This document shows positions 51,622 through 59,808 of a stretch of 64,000 bases of DNA, one piece after another. This stretch comes from Eubacteriales bacterium (GTDB lineage: Bacteria > Bacillota > Clostridia > Lachnospirales > Lachnospiraceae). Position numbers and translations under genes: made by a program. The DNA lies in contig JAUNPS010000001.1 in the NCBI GenBank assembly GCA_030536575.1, positions 202,524 through 266,523 of the forward strand. Reading direction: 5' to 3'. The notes under the pieces were generated by a model, which ran no database searches, was not told the DNA's origin, and saw only the letters and a list, made by a program, of their open reading frames with translations. How positions within the stretch are numbered: the stretch's first letter is position 1; each line of letters opens with the position of its first letter.

Positions 51622-53480
51622 CCTTCCTCCCGTACTGAAATTCCTTTTCTCAGATAATCACAATACCACACAATCACGTCCTGGAAAAGCCCTAATTCCG
51701 ACTCCCTGCTGCTTTTGCGGTATGTTTCTTTATAGTGCGCCAGCCACTCTTCCAGCTCTTTCGCCAAAGCCCAGTCTTTTTTCGAATCCGTCTGTTCCCG
51801 TCTGCATTCCCGCAGCCCGATCACATTGCCCAGACGGTTGAAAAGCCCGCAGCCCTCCGCGGCCAGGACATAGTCTCCCAAAAGCTCCCGGCTGTCCAGG
51901 GACACGCCTGCCATTCCCTTCGACAGTTCTTTTCGAATCTTTGAAAGGTTCTCCAAAGTCTCTTCCAGCTTCTCCAGCTTTTCCTGGCTGGAAAATTCGC
52001 TTTCCAGAATTTCTCCCAAAAGCTCCCTCTGCCGGTAATTTTCCTTGAACATGCACAATTGCCGCCAGCTATACAAACATTGCTCCGAAATCCGGCAGAT
52101 TTTTCCCACAAGCCCCCGGTCTGCGGAACCAAATTCCAGCACGGAAGCCGCCTCGTTTAACTCCGCCTGCCCCATTTCGTCTCCCCAGGAAAGCTGGGCC
52201 CCGTAAAGCAGCCCGATATAGGAAAATTCCGGCTGGGAAACGTGATAATAATCGCCCCAATCCGTGTTCAGAAGCCCGATTGCCCCGAATTTCTTCGCAT
52301 ATAACGCCATTCTGCGGATATTTTCATAGCCGTTCTGGTTATCGTTGATCGTCCTGGCCCAGCCGCTGACACCCGGACAATTATAATACGGGACCCCCGC
52401 TTTTGCAAAGCATTTCGTCGATTCTTCCGTAATATCCGCCTCATAGCCCCAGTTCAGGAAAACCGTCCCCTCCGGGAGATCCGAAAGCAGCTCCGGATAA
52501 TCGACCAGAACGTCGCCCCACATCATCGTCCTGCATCCCAGCCCGGCCACATGGCGGCAGATTTCCTTTACATAATCCACATAAGCCCTTCCGGCTCCAT
52601 ATTTCTCGCAGTATTTCCGGCTTTTGCCCTTTCCGAGATCAAAGGGCTCGTCCGCGCAGATATTAAACTGGCTGGAACGAAAGAGCGGACGGTATTCGTC
52701 CAGCATGCCCTTCACCAGTTCCATTGCCGCCGGATTGCAGATATTCACCGTATGGTGCATCTGGCGGCTCCAGGCGGAATGCGGCTCCTCGTCTGGATTT
52801 TCCAGTTCGCACAGTTCCTTATAGCTCTGCGTCCGCATCACTTTATAGAGATGGCTGCAAGTGGAAATCGACGGAACCAGCTCGATGCCCCGATCCGCGC
52901 AGTACGCGTCCAGCTCCAGAATTTCCTCCGGCGAAAGGGGTGTATCGTCCCGCCAGACCTCGCTGAAATCCCGGAATAAATACGTATGCTCCATATAAAG
53001 CTGAAGCTGGTTCAATTTATAGCGGCTCATTTTATCCGCCAGCCTCTTCAGCGTTTCCAGCTTTGGCACGCGCCCTCTGGTAACATCGTGATAGAACCCA
53101 CGGTTCTGAAAAACCGGAGCGTCCTGAATCGCGATTCCCGGCAGATCCGCGCCTTCCTGTTCCAGAATCTGAAGAAATGTCTGAATGGCCCAAATCACCG
53201 AACGCTCCGAACCCGTCATTTTCACGCCTTCTTCATCAATCAGCAGGCCGTAAGCCTCCCCGCCGGGCGCGCATTGCAGGAAAATGTCGCCTTTTCGCGC
53301 CTTTCCCCTTGTGATGTGCAGCCGATAGCCTGTATTTTTTTCAATGGCGTCGGCCAGGAAACGGGCCTGGCGGCCAATCCGCCCGGTGCACCCTTCCCCC
53401 AGCACGATATACGTCCGGTAGTCCAGAAGGAATCCCTTCTCCCGTAGTTCTGTTTTCTGCGGTTTTGGTATGATAACCAT
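51618..53480 (-). CDS. GH20 beta-N-acetylhexosaminidase (cytoplasmic)
   Basis: This is a 620-residue enzyme releasing beta-linked GlcNAc or GalNAc, or lacto-N-biose in some members. An N-terminal domain 2 (about residues 1-120) precedes the TIM barrel (GFYHDVTRGRVPKLETLKRL, KLNQLQLYMEHTY). The catalytic Asp-Glu pair is in CADEPFDLGKGKS near residue 300. A helical C-terminal region of about 150 residues includes the coiled stretch EKLEKLEETLENLSKIRKEL. AAGGAGG lies ten bases before the ATG. No signal peptide. Coupled to the GH29 gene. Confidence 0.9.
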   Translation of the reverse strand: MVIIPKPQKTELREKGFLLDYRTYIVLGEGCTGRIGRQARFLADAIEKNTGYRLHITRGKARKGDIFLQCAPGGEAYGLLIDEEGVKMTGSERSVIWAIQTFLQILEQEGADLPGIAIQDAPVFQNRGFYHDVTRGRVPKLETLKRLADKMSRYKLNQLQLYMEHTYLFRDFSEVWRDDTPLSPEEILELDAYCADRGIELVPSISTCSHLYKVMRTQSYKELCELENPDEEPHSAWSRQMHHTVNICNPAAMELVKGMLDEYRPLFRSSQFNICADEPFDLGKGKSRKYCEKYGAGRAYVDYVKEICRHVAGLGCRTMMWGDVLVDYPELLSDLPEGTVFLNWGYEADITEESTKCFAKAGVPYYNCPGVSGWARTINDNQNGYENIRRMALYAKKFGAIGLLNTDWGDYYHVSQPEFSYIGLLYGAQLSWGDEMGQAELNEAASVLEFGSADRGLVGKICRISEQCLYSWRQLCMFKENYRQRELLGEILESEFSSQEKLEKLEETLENLSKIRKELSKGMAGVSLDSRELLGDYVLAAEGCGLFNRLGNVIGLRECRREQTDSKKDWALAKELEEWLAHYKETYRKSSRESELGLFQDVIVWYCDYLRKGISVREEG

Positions 53481-53677
53481 GCTTCTTGTACCTCCTTATC
53501 CTTTGGCAGCGACGCCAGTACCGTGATCGTCATCCGCACATCCTTGGTGGAAATCGTCGCCGTAAGCATATTCATACTTCCGGCGTTGGCCGCGTTTTTA
53601 ATCTGATTTGCCAGGCGCTGGGCCTCGTTTCGATCATTATACAACAGATATTGCAATGTTTGAAGGGAAAATTCCAT
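53481..53677 (-). other. Protein-like open frame in the GH95-GH20 gap
   Basis: The 213-base gap contains an open frame from ATG 53677 whose first 65 residues have a protein-like composition (QTLQYLLYNDRNEAQRLANQ, KDVRMTITVLASLPKDKEV). It then runs out of frame through the GH20 gene to 53240. There is no ribosome site and I recognise no family. It may be the remains of a deleted gene or a chance frame. Confidence 0.25.
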
Positions 53678-53693
53678 GTCCCGGCGGCGGCCC

Positions 53694-56090
53694 TCAGCCG
53701 CCAAACACCGCCTCTAAAACCACCTCCTGCCCTTTTTCCACCTTCAGTACAAAGCTCCCGCCGTCCAGTTCAACCTCCTTCCCATCAACCCGGCACGCCC
53801 TTACCGTCTCTCCAAATCCCACCGTCACTTCCTGCCCCTCAATCGCCGCAAGCTCCGCCCGCATCCATCCTTCCTCCAAATCCCATTCCATTTCCCGGAT
53901 TTTCAAAAAAGTATACAGCCAAAGCCCCTTTATTTTCCCCGCCGGAATCAAATTCCTGACCCCCGGCAGCAGCTTCACCCTCCCCGGCTTCGCATACACC
54001 ATCATCTCCGCAATCACCGCCGGCATACTCCCCAGCATATCCGGAAACACCACCCGATACGGATAATGATTCGTCGTCAGATTCGGATTCACAAACCCAT
54101 ACTCAAACAGCATATGCAAAAGCCTGCCCGTATACTCCCGATCCCCCAGCCGGATCGCCGTAAACAGCCGGTGCATCACCCCATGGCACGAATCATTCTC
54201 CAGCGGCCTCTTCCGGTTCGAAATCCACACCGCCCGCGCAAGCTCCGGCGTCTCCTCAAACGTAATCTGATCCGCGGGCCACACCCCATAATGATGCGAC
54301 ACACACCGATGATTATAATTCTCCTCATAATCCACCCAGGCCCATTCCTTCAGCCCGCCTTCCTCATCCGTCAAAAGCGGCGGAAGCTTCGCCAGCATCT
54401 CCTCCCACCTGGCCATCTCCGGCTCCTTAAGCCCCAGCGTCCGAACCGCCTGGATCAGATTTTCCAACACCTCCCGGCAGACCATAAGATCCATCACCGC
54501 ATTGACCGTCGCCGGGCCGTGCCCCACCGGATTGTTCTCCGGCGACAGACACGGGTAAAACAGGTAATTCCCATCCGCATCCGTATCCGTCAGAAAATCA
54601 CAGTAAAACGCCGCAATCTCCTTCAGCCCCGGCACTACATGCTCCTTCAAAAACACGCGGTCTCCCGTACACAAGTAATAATAGTAAAACTCATGATACA
54701 TCCACCCCGTCCCAGCCGTATAAAACTCATGGGGCCACGTCCGCGAAAAATGATACAGCAGTCCATTGTGCAGATCCGGATGAATATCCGCCACAATGCC
54801 CCGGCACCCGAAAATTTCCCTCGCATTGCGCCGGAAGTCCGGGAGGTTCTTCTCAATAAACGCAAAATACGGCTTCATCAGCTCCGGCATCCCGGTAATA
54901 TTCGCCCCGCACACCTGCAAATTCACGTTGATATTCCATTGCCCGATCATCGGCGGCAGTTCCCCCGTATTCACGATCTGGAAAAACCGCCCGGCATCGT
55001 ACATTTTTTCCAAAAGCTCCGGCCGAAGTCCCTGGCCTTCGTGCTGCATTGCCAGCAATTCCTCCGTCGTCGCCAGCGTCTCCGCCCCGGCCAGCTCCAG
55101 CACCGACGCCCCCATCAGCTTCCCATGGCTCGCCCGCTGCTCCTCCAGCAGGCCCGCATATCCCTGCGCTTCCAGAACCGCCCTGGCCTCCTCCAGCACC
55201 TTTCGGCCGCACCCCGGCACATACGTTTCAAAATGCCGGATCGCGCTTCCGATCAGCAGCTCGCCCTCCGCTCTCACGAAAAGGCTTCCCTCCGGTCCCG
55301 GTTCCGTCTCCGCCGGGCTGGCCGTCCAAACCACGACCGCGTAGCCCTCCGGGCTGACTTCCCGGTCATAAAATCCTTCGAAAACAATCGCGTCCTGTTC
55401 GCTTTCGGCTTTCCACAAAACGCCTTCCGGAAGGCTCATTTTCTCCCACTTATGCTCTCCTTCTTCGTTGAAAGGCTCTAATCTTAACACAAGCTCCGCC
55501 CGGACGCCCTCCGGAATCACCAATTTCTGTACATGCACAAACCGTTCCCGCGACACGAAACCCTTCCGCAGCCATTCGCCCCGCTCATCCGTCCAGTAAA
55601 CGCAAATCTCCCCACTTCCGAAATCCACCGTCCGCAGATAATCCCGCATTTTGGCCCCTTTTTCCAAATCCATCCGCAGCCTGGCCCCGCTGTGCCGGAA
55701 AAAGCACTCGATCGGGATTTCCCAGTCCTCCGGATTCTCCGGCTTCTTCAGAAGGCCGCCATGCCCGCCTTCCTCTCTGGCAATATCGCTGGCCAAATCC
55801 GCCGCCTCATACGTCTTCCCCTCCGCCAAAAGCCGCCGAATCTCTTTCATATGCCCGGCCAGCGGCGGTGGCGGCGGAACCTCCTTCACCGTCGGAAGAT
55901 AAAGCTTCTCCTGCCCGTAAACAATCTGCTCCTCATAAGGCTGCCCGTAAATGCTGGCGCTCATCTGCCCGCAGCCAATCTGCATTGCTTCCCCGTATTT
56001 TTCGCCCGGCTTTCCATTGCAGTAACCGTGCCGCGGCACGCGTCCCACCCGCTTTTCCAGCGGCATTGCAGAGTATATCTTTCTTCTCAT
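53694..56090 (-). CDS. GH95 family alpha-L-fucosidase (1,2-alpha type)
   Basis: This is a 798-residue inverting fucosidase of family GH95. The start ATG 56090 follows AGGAGG; a 24-residue longer frame crosses the terminator upstream and is rejected. N-terminal beta domain (GYCNGKPGEKYGEAMQIGCG, EKLYLPT), then the (alpha/alpha)6 barrel with QWNINVNLQVCGANITGMPE, CVSHHYGVWPADQIT and NLTTNHYPYRVV. It is a divergent member: the usual FDAHPPFQIDGN block is altered. No signal peptide. Expected to cut terminal alpha-1,2-fucose from H-type glycans. It follows the binding-protein gene after an intercistronic terminator. Confidence 0.82.
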   Translation of the reverse strand: MRRKIYSAMPLEKRVGRVPRHGYCNGKPGEKYGEAMQIGCGQMSASIYGQPYEEQIVYGQEKLYLPTVKEVPPPPPLAGHMKEIRRLLAEGKTYEAADLASDIAREEGGHGGLLKKPENPEDWEIPIECFFRHSGARLRMDLEKGAKMRDYLRTVDFGSGEICVYWTDERGEWLRKGFVSRERFVHVQKLVIPEGVRAELVLRLEPFNEEGEHKWEKMSLPEGVLWKAESEQDAIVFEGFYDREVSPEGYAVVVWTASPAETEPGPEGSLFVRAEGELLIGSAIRHFETYVPGCGRKVLEEARAVLEAQGYAGLLEEQRASHGKLMGASVLELAGAETLATTEELLAMQHEGQGLRPELLEKMYDAGRFFQIVNTGELPPMIGQWNINVNLQVCGANITGMPELMKPYFAFIEKNLPDFRRNAREIFGCRGIVADIHPDLHNGLLYHFSRTWPHEFYTAGTGWMYHEFYYYYLCTGDRVFLKEHVVPGLKEIAAFYCDFLTDTDADGNYLFYPCLSPENNPVGHGPATVNAVMDLMVCREVLENLIQAVRTLGLKEPEMARWEEMLAKLPPLLTDEEGGLKEWAWVDYEENYNHRCVSHHYGVWPADQITFEETPELARAVWISNRKRPLENDSCHGVMHRLFTAIRLGDREYTGRLLHMLFEYGFVNPNLTTNHYPYRVVFPDMLGSMPAVIAEMMVYAKPGRVKLLPGVRNLIPAGKIKGLWLYTFLKIREMEWDLEEGWMRAELAAIEGQEVTVGFGETVRACRVDGKEVELDGGSFVLKVEKGQEVVLEAVFGG

Positions 56091-56103
56091 CGTGCACCTC
56101 CTG

Positions 56104-56140
56104 AAAAAAAATCCCCCAAAGAGAAGAATCTCTCTGGGGG
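56104..56140 (-). terminator. Intercistronic terminator between binding protein and GH95
   Basis: CCCCCAGAGAGA pairs with TTCTCTTTGGGGG over a three-base loop and is followed by eight T on the minus strand. It ends directly at the AGGAGG of GH95. It should give high binding-protein mRNA and lower enzyme mRNA by partial read-through. Confidence 0.88.
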
Positions 56141-56151
56141 AGTCCTGAAAA

Positions 56152-57696
56152 TTATAATCCAAACTGCTCCTTAATTTCTTTTACCTTTTCAGTCATGTAG
56201 CTGTTCAGCGTCTCCACACCGATCTTCTCCGCATTGCTCATCAGACTTTCATAATTCTTTTCAAATTCCTCATCGTCCGCCGAGAAGATGACTCTGGCCA
56301 CTTCCGCTTTCATCATTTCTTCCAGCTTGGCCTCGATCACGCCCTCGTCGCTGCTGGAAGCCGGCGCCGCAATCCCGATTTCCGGATAATTCTTATAGCC
56401 CTCTTTGTAAGCGGTGCAGTCCGCCAGATCGTCCGCATCCATGTCTACCCAGTCGCCCAGATTCTCTTCCACGCCGGTTACGCCGAAATAGAAGTATTGG
56501 TTGTATTTCTGATTCATCGCGTCCGGATCTTTCTTGGTTTCTTTCCATTCCTCGGAGAATACCGGCAGGCCGTTTTCATCCAGGGTGTACTCGATGCCTT
56601 CGCGGCCCCATTTCTGCAGGTGTCTTCCTTCTTCACTGAGCATGAATTCCACGAACTGGATCGCTTTTTCCGGGTCCTTGCAGTCCTTGGAAATGAACAG
56701 GCCAGCCCAGCCTTTCGAGGTATTATACATTGCGTTTTCGCCGCCCAGAGGCCGTAAAACCGCCCATTCCGCATCCGGATTGACCTTCTGCGCCTCCGTG
56801 TTCATCGTCGTCAGGGTCGTCGGGGTCAGATACCAGGTGTATGCAAAGCACTCGCCGCTGTAAGCCATCTGATGGCTGTCACTCTCGTTTTCATTCGCGT
56901 ATGCTTCCGCGGTAATGTAGCCTTCCCGTGCAAGGGTGTTCGCATATTCCAGGAAATCCCGGTACTGCGGAGCGCTGATCTGATGTACCACGCTTCCGTC
57001 GTCCAGCATCTGGTAGGTATTGCCGCCGGAAGCTCCCAGCCATGCGGAAATCGGCTGTAATTTCCAGAAGCCGCCCAGCCCGAAGGGAACCATATCCGGA
57101 TATTCGTTCTGCACCTGTTCGCAAACGTTCAGGAAATCATCCAGCGTTTCCAGGGTCGGGCTTCCCATTGCTTCATAAATGTCTTTCCGATAGTAAATGC
57201 AGGCCTGTCCCGGCGCTCCCGCAGGCGCTTCCTCCCACTCCTCGTTCGTACTGAAGCAGTTCAAAATCGTATAGTAATGCTCATCCGTCGAGAAGGATTT
57301 TGCAATGTTTACGCGCAGCTCATACGGTTCAAAATCCGGCGCATACTGCTCGATCAGTTCGTCGTAGGAATAGCAGAACTGGCTGCTGGAAAGCCGGTCA
57401 AGTTCCTGATCCGTAAACACCAGATCCGGGATTTCACCCGACGCGATCATCAGGCCGAGCTGCTGGGAGTCCGCCGTGATGGTCAGATTCAGTTTCACGC
57501 CGGTCTGCGCCTCGATTTCTTCCGGAATGATCCCGGTGAAGGTGTCCACCGGCCACCAGCTCATATTGATGAAAATGTCGAGCTCGGTGGAGGCTTCCTC
57601 CGCCTGGCTTGCAATGGCCGGGCTGACCGTCAATGCGGACGCCGCCATCAGGGTACTGGTTACGAGTGCCGTCAGTTTTTTGGTTCTTTTCTTCAT
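56152..57696 (-). CDS. Extracellular solute-binding protein, LplA-type family 1
   Basis: This is a 514-residue secreted sugar-binding protein. I choose ATG 57696 (GGAG nine bases upstream); a six-residue longer start at 57714 is possible. The signal peptide ends near ASQA-EE with no cysteine and no lipobox. The mature part has family 1 text (INMSWWPVDTFTGIIPEEIE, LPVFSEEWKETKK). The gene lies between the permeases and GH95 in the host-glycan locus; a fucosylated oligosaccharide is the likely ligand. Confidence 0.9.
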   Translation of the reverse strand: MKKRTKKLTALVTSTLMAASALTVSPAIASQAEEASTELDIFINMSWWPVDTFTGIIPEEIEAQTGVKLNLTITADSQQLGLMIASGEIPDLVFTDQELDRLSSSQFCYSYDELIEQYAPDFEPYELRVNIAKSFSTDEHYYTILNCFSTNEEWEEAPAGAPGQACIYYRKDIYEAMGSPTLETLDDFLNVCEQVQNEYPDMVPFGLGGFWKLQPISAWLGASGGNTYQMLDDGSVVHQISAPQYRDFLEYANTLAREGYITAEAYANENESDSHQMAYSGECFAYTWYLTPTTLTTMNTEAQKVNPDAEWAVLRPLGGENAMYNTSKGWAGLFISKDCKDPEKAIQFVEFMLSEEGRHLQKWGREGIEYTLDENGLPVFSEEWKETKKDPDAMNQKYNQYFYFGVTGVEENLGDWVDMDADDLADCTAYKEGYKNYPEIGIAAPASSSDEGVIEAKLEEMMKAEVARVIFSADDEEFEKNYESLMSNAEKIGVETLNSYMTEKVKEIKEQFGL

Positions 57697-57718
57697 TTCT
57701 TGTTCTCCTTTCATTCCT

Positions 57719-58618
57719 TTATTCTTTTACCGAACCAATCATGATTCCGGTAACAAAATACTTCTGTAAAAACGGATACACACAAAGGATCGGGGCTACC
57801 GCGATAACCATGGCCGCGGTCTGAATTGACAGCGTTGTCGTCGCCGATCCCGCCTGGGCCGCCGCTGCCGCCGAAGAGGAGCTGACCAGGCTTTTATTAA
57901 TCACCTCCATCATCAGATAGGACAATGTCCGAAGCTCTTTGGTCTTCACGAAAAACGCGGAATCATACCAGTTATTCCAGTGTCCTACCCCGATATACAG
58001 CGCCAAGGTTGCCAGAAACGGTTTCGAAATCGGCAGGATAATCTTCGCAAAGACCGTCAGCTCGCTGGCCCCGTCGATTTTGGCCGACTCCCGCAGCGAA
58101 CTCGGAATATCCGAGAAAAAGGACAAGCCCACCATCAGGAAGAAGCTGTTTAACGCCCCCGGTATTACATAGACGAAAAACGTATCTACCAGATGCAATT
58201 CCCTCAGCAGCATGTAATAGGGAATAATTCCGCCGGAAAAGTACATGCTGATGATAATAATCGTCATATAAATCTTTCTGCCGCAGAGATCCTGAAAGGA
58301 CAATCCGTATGCCACCAGCGTCGTAAACAGCACGCCGATCACCGTCCCCACAACCGTCCGCAGCACCGTCACGCCGAGCCCTCTCAGCCATTTTAGATCT
58401 CCGAAAAACTGCGCGTAATTCTCCAGCGTAAACTTCCTGGGCCACCAGTAAATCCCGCCCATCGAAGCGTCGATTCCTTCATTAAAAGAAACGATCAGCA
58501 CATAGTAGAACGGGTACACCGTCACGATCAGGATGATCAGACAGGTCAGATAGATCACGCCGTCCACAATCCAGTCCTCAGTCGTCCGTCTTTTCCACAC
58601 TTTCCACATCTGTTTCAC
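57719..58618 (-). CDS. CUT1 ABC permease, LplC/YtcP type (host-glycan locus)
   Basis: This is a permease of 299 residues. The start is GTG 58618 behind TTAGGAGG; ATG 58609 is an alternative. Six membrane segments are predicted. EAA loop LRESAKIDGASELTVFAKII; the end KYFVTGIMIGSVKE is typical. An Ala/Ser/Thr-rich stretch (SSSAAAAAQAGSATT) near residue 255 is unusual for this position. It lies 14 bases behind the LplB-type gene. Confidence 0.93.
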   Translation of the reverse strand: MKQMWKVWKRRTTEDWIVDGVIYLTCLIILIVTVYPFYYVLIVSFNEGIDASMGGIYWWPRKFTLENYAQFFGDLKWLRGLGVTVLRTVVGTVIGVLFTTLVAYGLSFQDLCGRKIYMTIIIISMYFSGGIIPYYMLLRELHLVDTFFVYVIPGALNSFFLMVGLSFFSDIPSSLRESAKIDGASELTVFAKIILPISKPFLATLALYIGVGHWNNWYDSAFFVKTKELRTLSYLMMEVINKSLVSSSSAAAAAQAGSATTTLSIQTAAMVIAVAPILCVYPFLQKYFVTGIMIGSVKE

Positions 58619-58632
58619 GTCCGAACCACCTC

Positions 58633-59571
58633 CTAAAACAGCCCTGTCCCTGCAATCTTTTTCGAGAAAAAGTTACTGGAGAAAATCAGGATCAGGGAGA
58701 TCACCGACTGGATCAGCCCGACTGCCGTTGCGTAGGCGTACCGCCCCTGGGCCAGGCCCACCTTAAAGACATAGGTTGCAATAATTTCCGAAGCCGACTG
58801 GTTCATACTGTTTCCCATCAAATAGCTCTGTTCAAAGTTCGAACCGCTTAACCCTCCGCCGAACAGATTTCCAAGAGCCATGATCAGCACCACCACAACC
58901 GTCGGTTTGATACATGGCAGCGTAATATGCCAGATTCTCTGAAGCCTTCCCGCCCCATCGATCTGCGCCGCCTCGTACAGATCCTGGTTCACGCCGACAA
59001 TTGCCGCCAGGAAAACGATTGTCCACCACCCCATTTCCTTCCACACATCCGACGCGACCGCAAAGCCCCAGTATTTCGACGCGTCGGTCAGGAAGCCGAT
59101 GGGTTTCTCGATCAGTCCCACCTTCAGGAGCAGCGTATTGATAATTCCGCTGGAGGACAGGAACTGAAAGGAAATCCCGGAAATGATGACCCAGGAAATG
59201 AAATGCGGCAGATAACTGCAGGTCTGCACCAGCTTTTTGAATTTCAGGCTGCGCATTTCACTGAGCATAATTGCGAAGATAATCGGAACCGGGAACGTAA
59301 AGATCAGCTTCAGAACACTGATGCCTGCCGTATTTTTCACCAGGTTTGCAAAATTGTAGTCCGATACGAATTCTTTGAAATATTTCAGTCCCACCCATTC
59401 GCTGGTGAAAATGCCCTTGACACCCATCACAATGTCGTAATCCTTAAAGGCCATCAGAATCCCAAACATTGGTACAAAACTGAACAGCAGGATATACGCA
59501 ATTCCAATCCATACGAACATTTGCAGGGAAAACTGCTTCTTGATCAGCCGCAGCTTGCCTCTTTTCTTCAT
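58633..59571 (-). CDS. CUT1 ABC permease, LplB type (host-glycan locus)
   Basis: This is the first gene of the host-glycan operon, 312 residues. GGAGAGGAG precedes ATG 59571. EAA loop YEAAQIDGAGRLQRIWHITL, and an N-terminal membrane segment after a short basic tail. It is divergent from the sensor kinase gene, 237 bases away. Confidence 0.93.
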   Translation of the reverse strand: MKKRGKLRLIKKQFSLQMFVWIGIAYILLFSFVPMFGILMAFKDYDIVMGVKGIFTSEWVGLKYFKEFVSDYNFANLVKNTAGISVLKLIFTFPVPIIFAIMLSEMRSLKFKKLVQTCSYLPHFISWVIISGISFQFLSSSGIINTLLLKVGLIEKPIGFLTDASKYWGFAVASDVWKEMGWWTIVFLAAIVGVNQDLYEAAQIDGAGRLQRIWHITLPCIKPTVVVVLIMALGNLFGGGLSGSNFEQSYLMGNSMNQSASEIIATYVFKVGLAQGRYAYATAVGLIQSVISLILIFSSNFFSKKIAGTGLF

Positions 59572-59609
59572 CCGCTCCTCTCCTTTCGCTTTGGTTCTTT
59601 CATGCTTTT

Positions 59610-59720
59610 ATGATAGCATACGGAACGCCTTTTCCAGAACTGCTGAAACTTAATATATCCTGCGGTTTTTTATACACTTTTCACAATATATTTGATTATT
59701 TCTTTCCATTGGTGTATGAT
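59610..59720. promoter_or_regulatory. Divergent promoters of the host-glycan operon and its two-component system
   Basis: Plus strand: TTGATT (59692-59697), a 17-base spacer and TATGAT (59715-59720) for the kinase gene. Minus strand: TATCAT at 59615-59610 with a poor -35, consistent with activation by the response regulator. Confidence 0.6.
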
Positions 59721-59808
59721 TTATCTTATAAATTTTCCCATTTTTCCGACATAGCTGGAATTATTTCCCAGCATTTTGCACATATCCAGAGGAGACTTTG
59801 TACATCTT

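Noticed and set aside
53240-53480. Continuation of the small frame inside GH20
   Set aside because: It overlaps the well-supported GH20 start in another frame and its text is not protein-like.
54066-55481. 471-codon plus-strand frame opposite GH95
   Set aside because: Same shadow pattern; no family text, no ribosome site.
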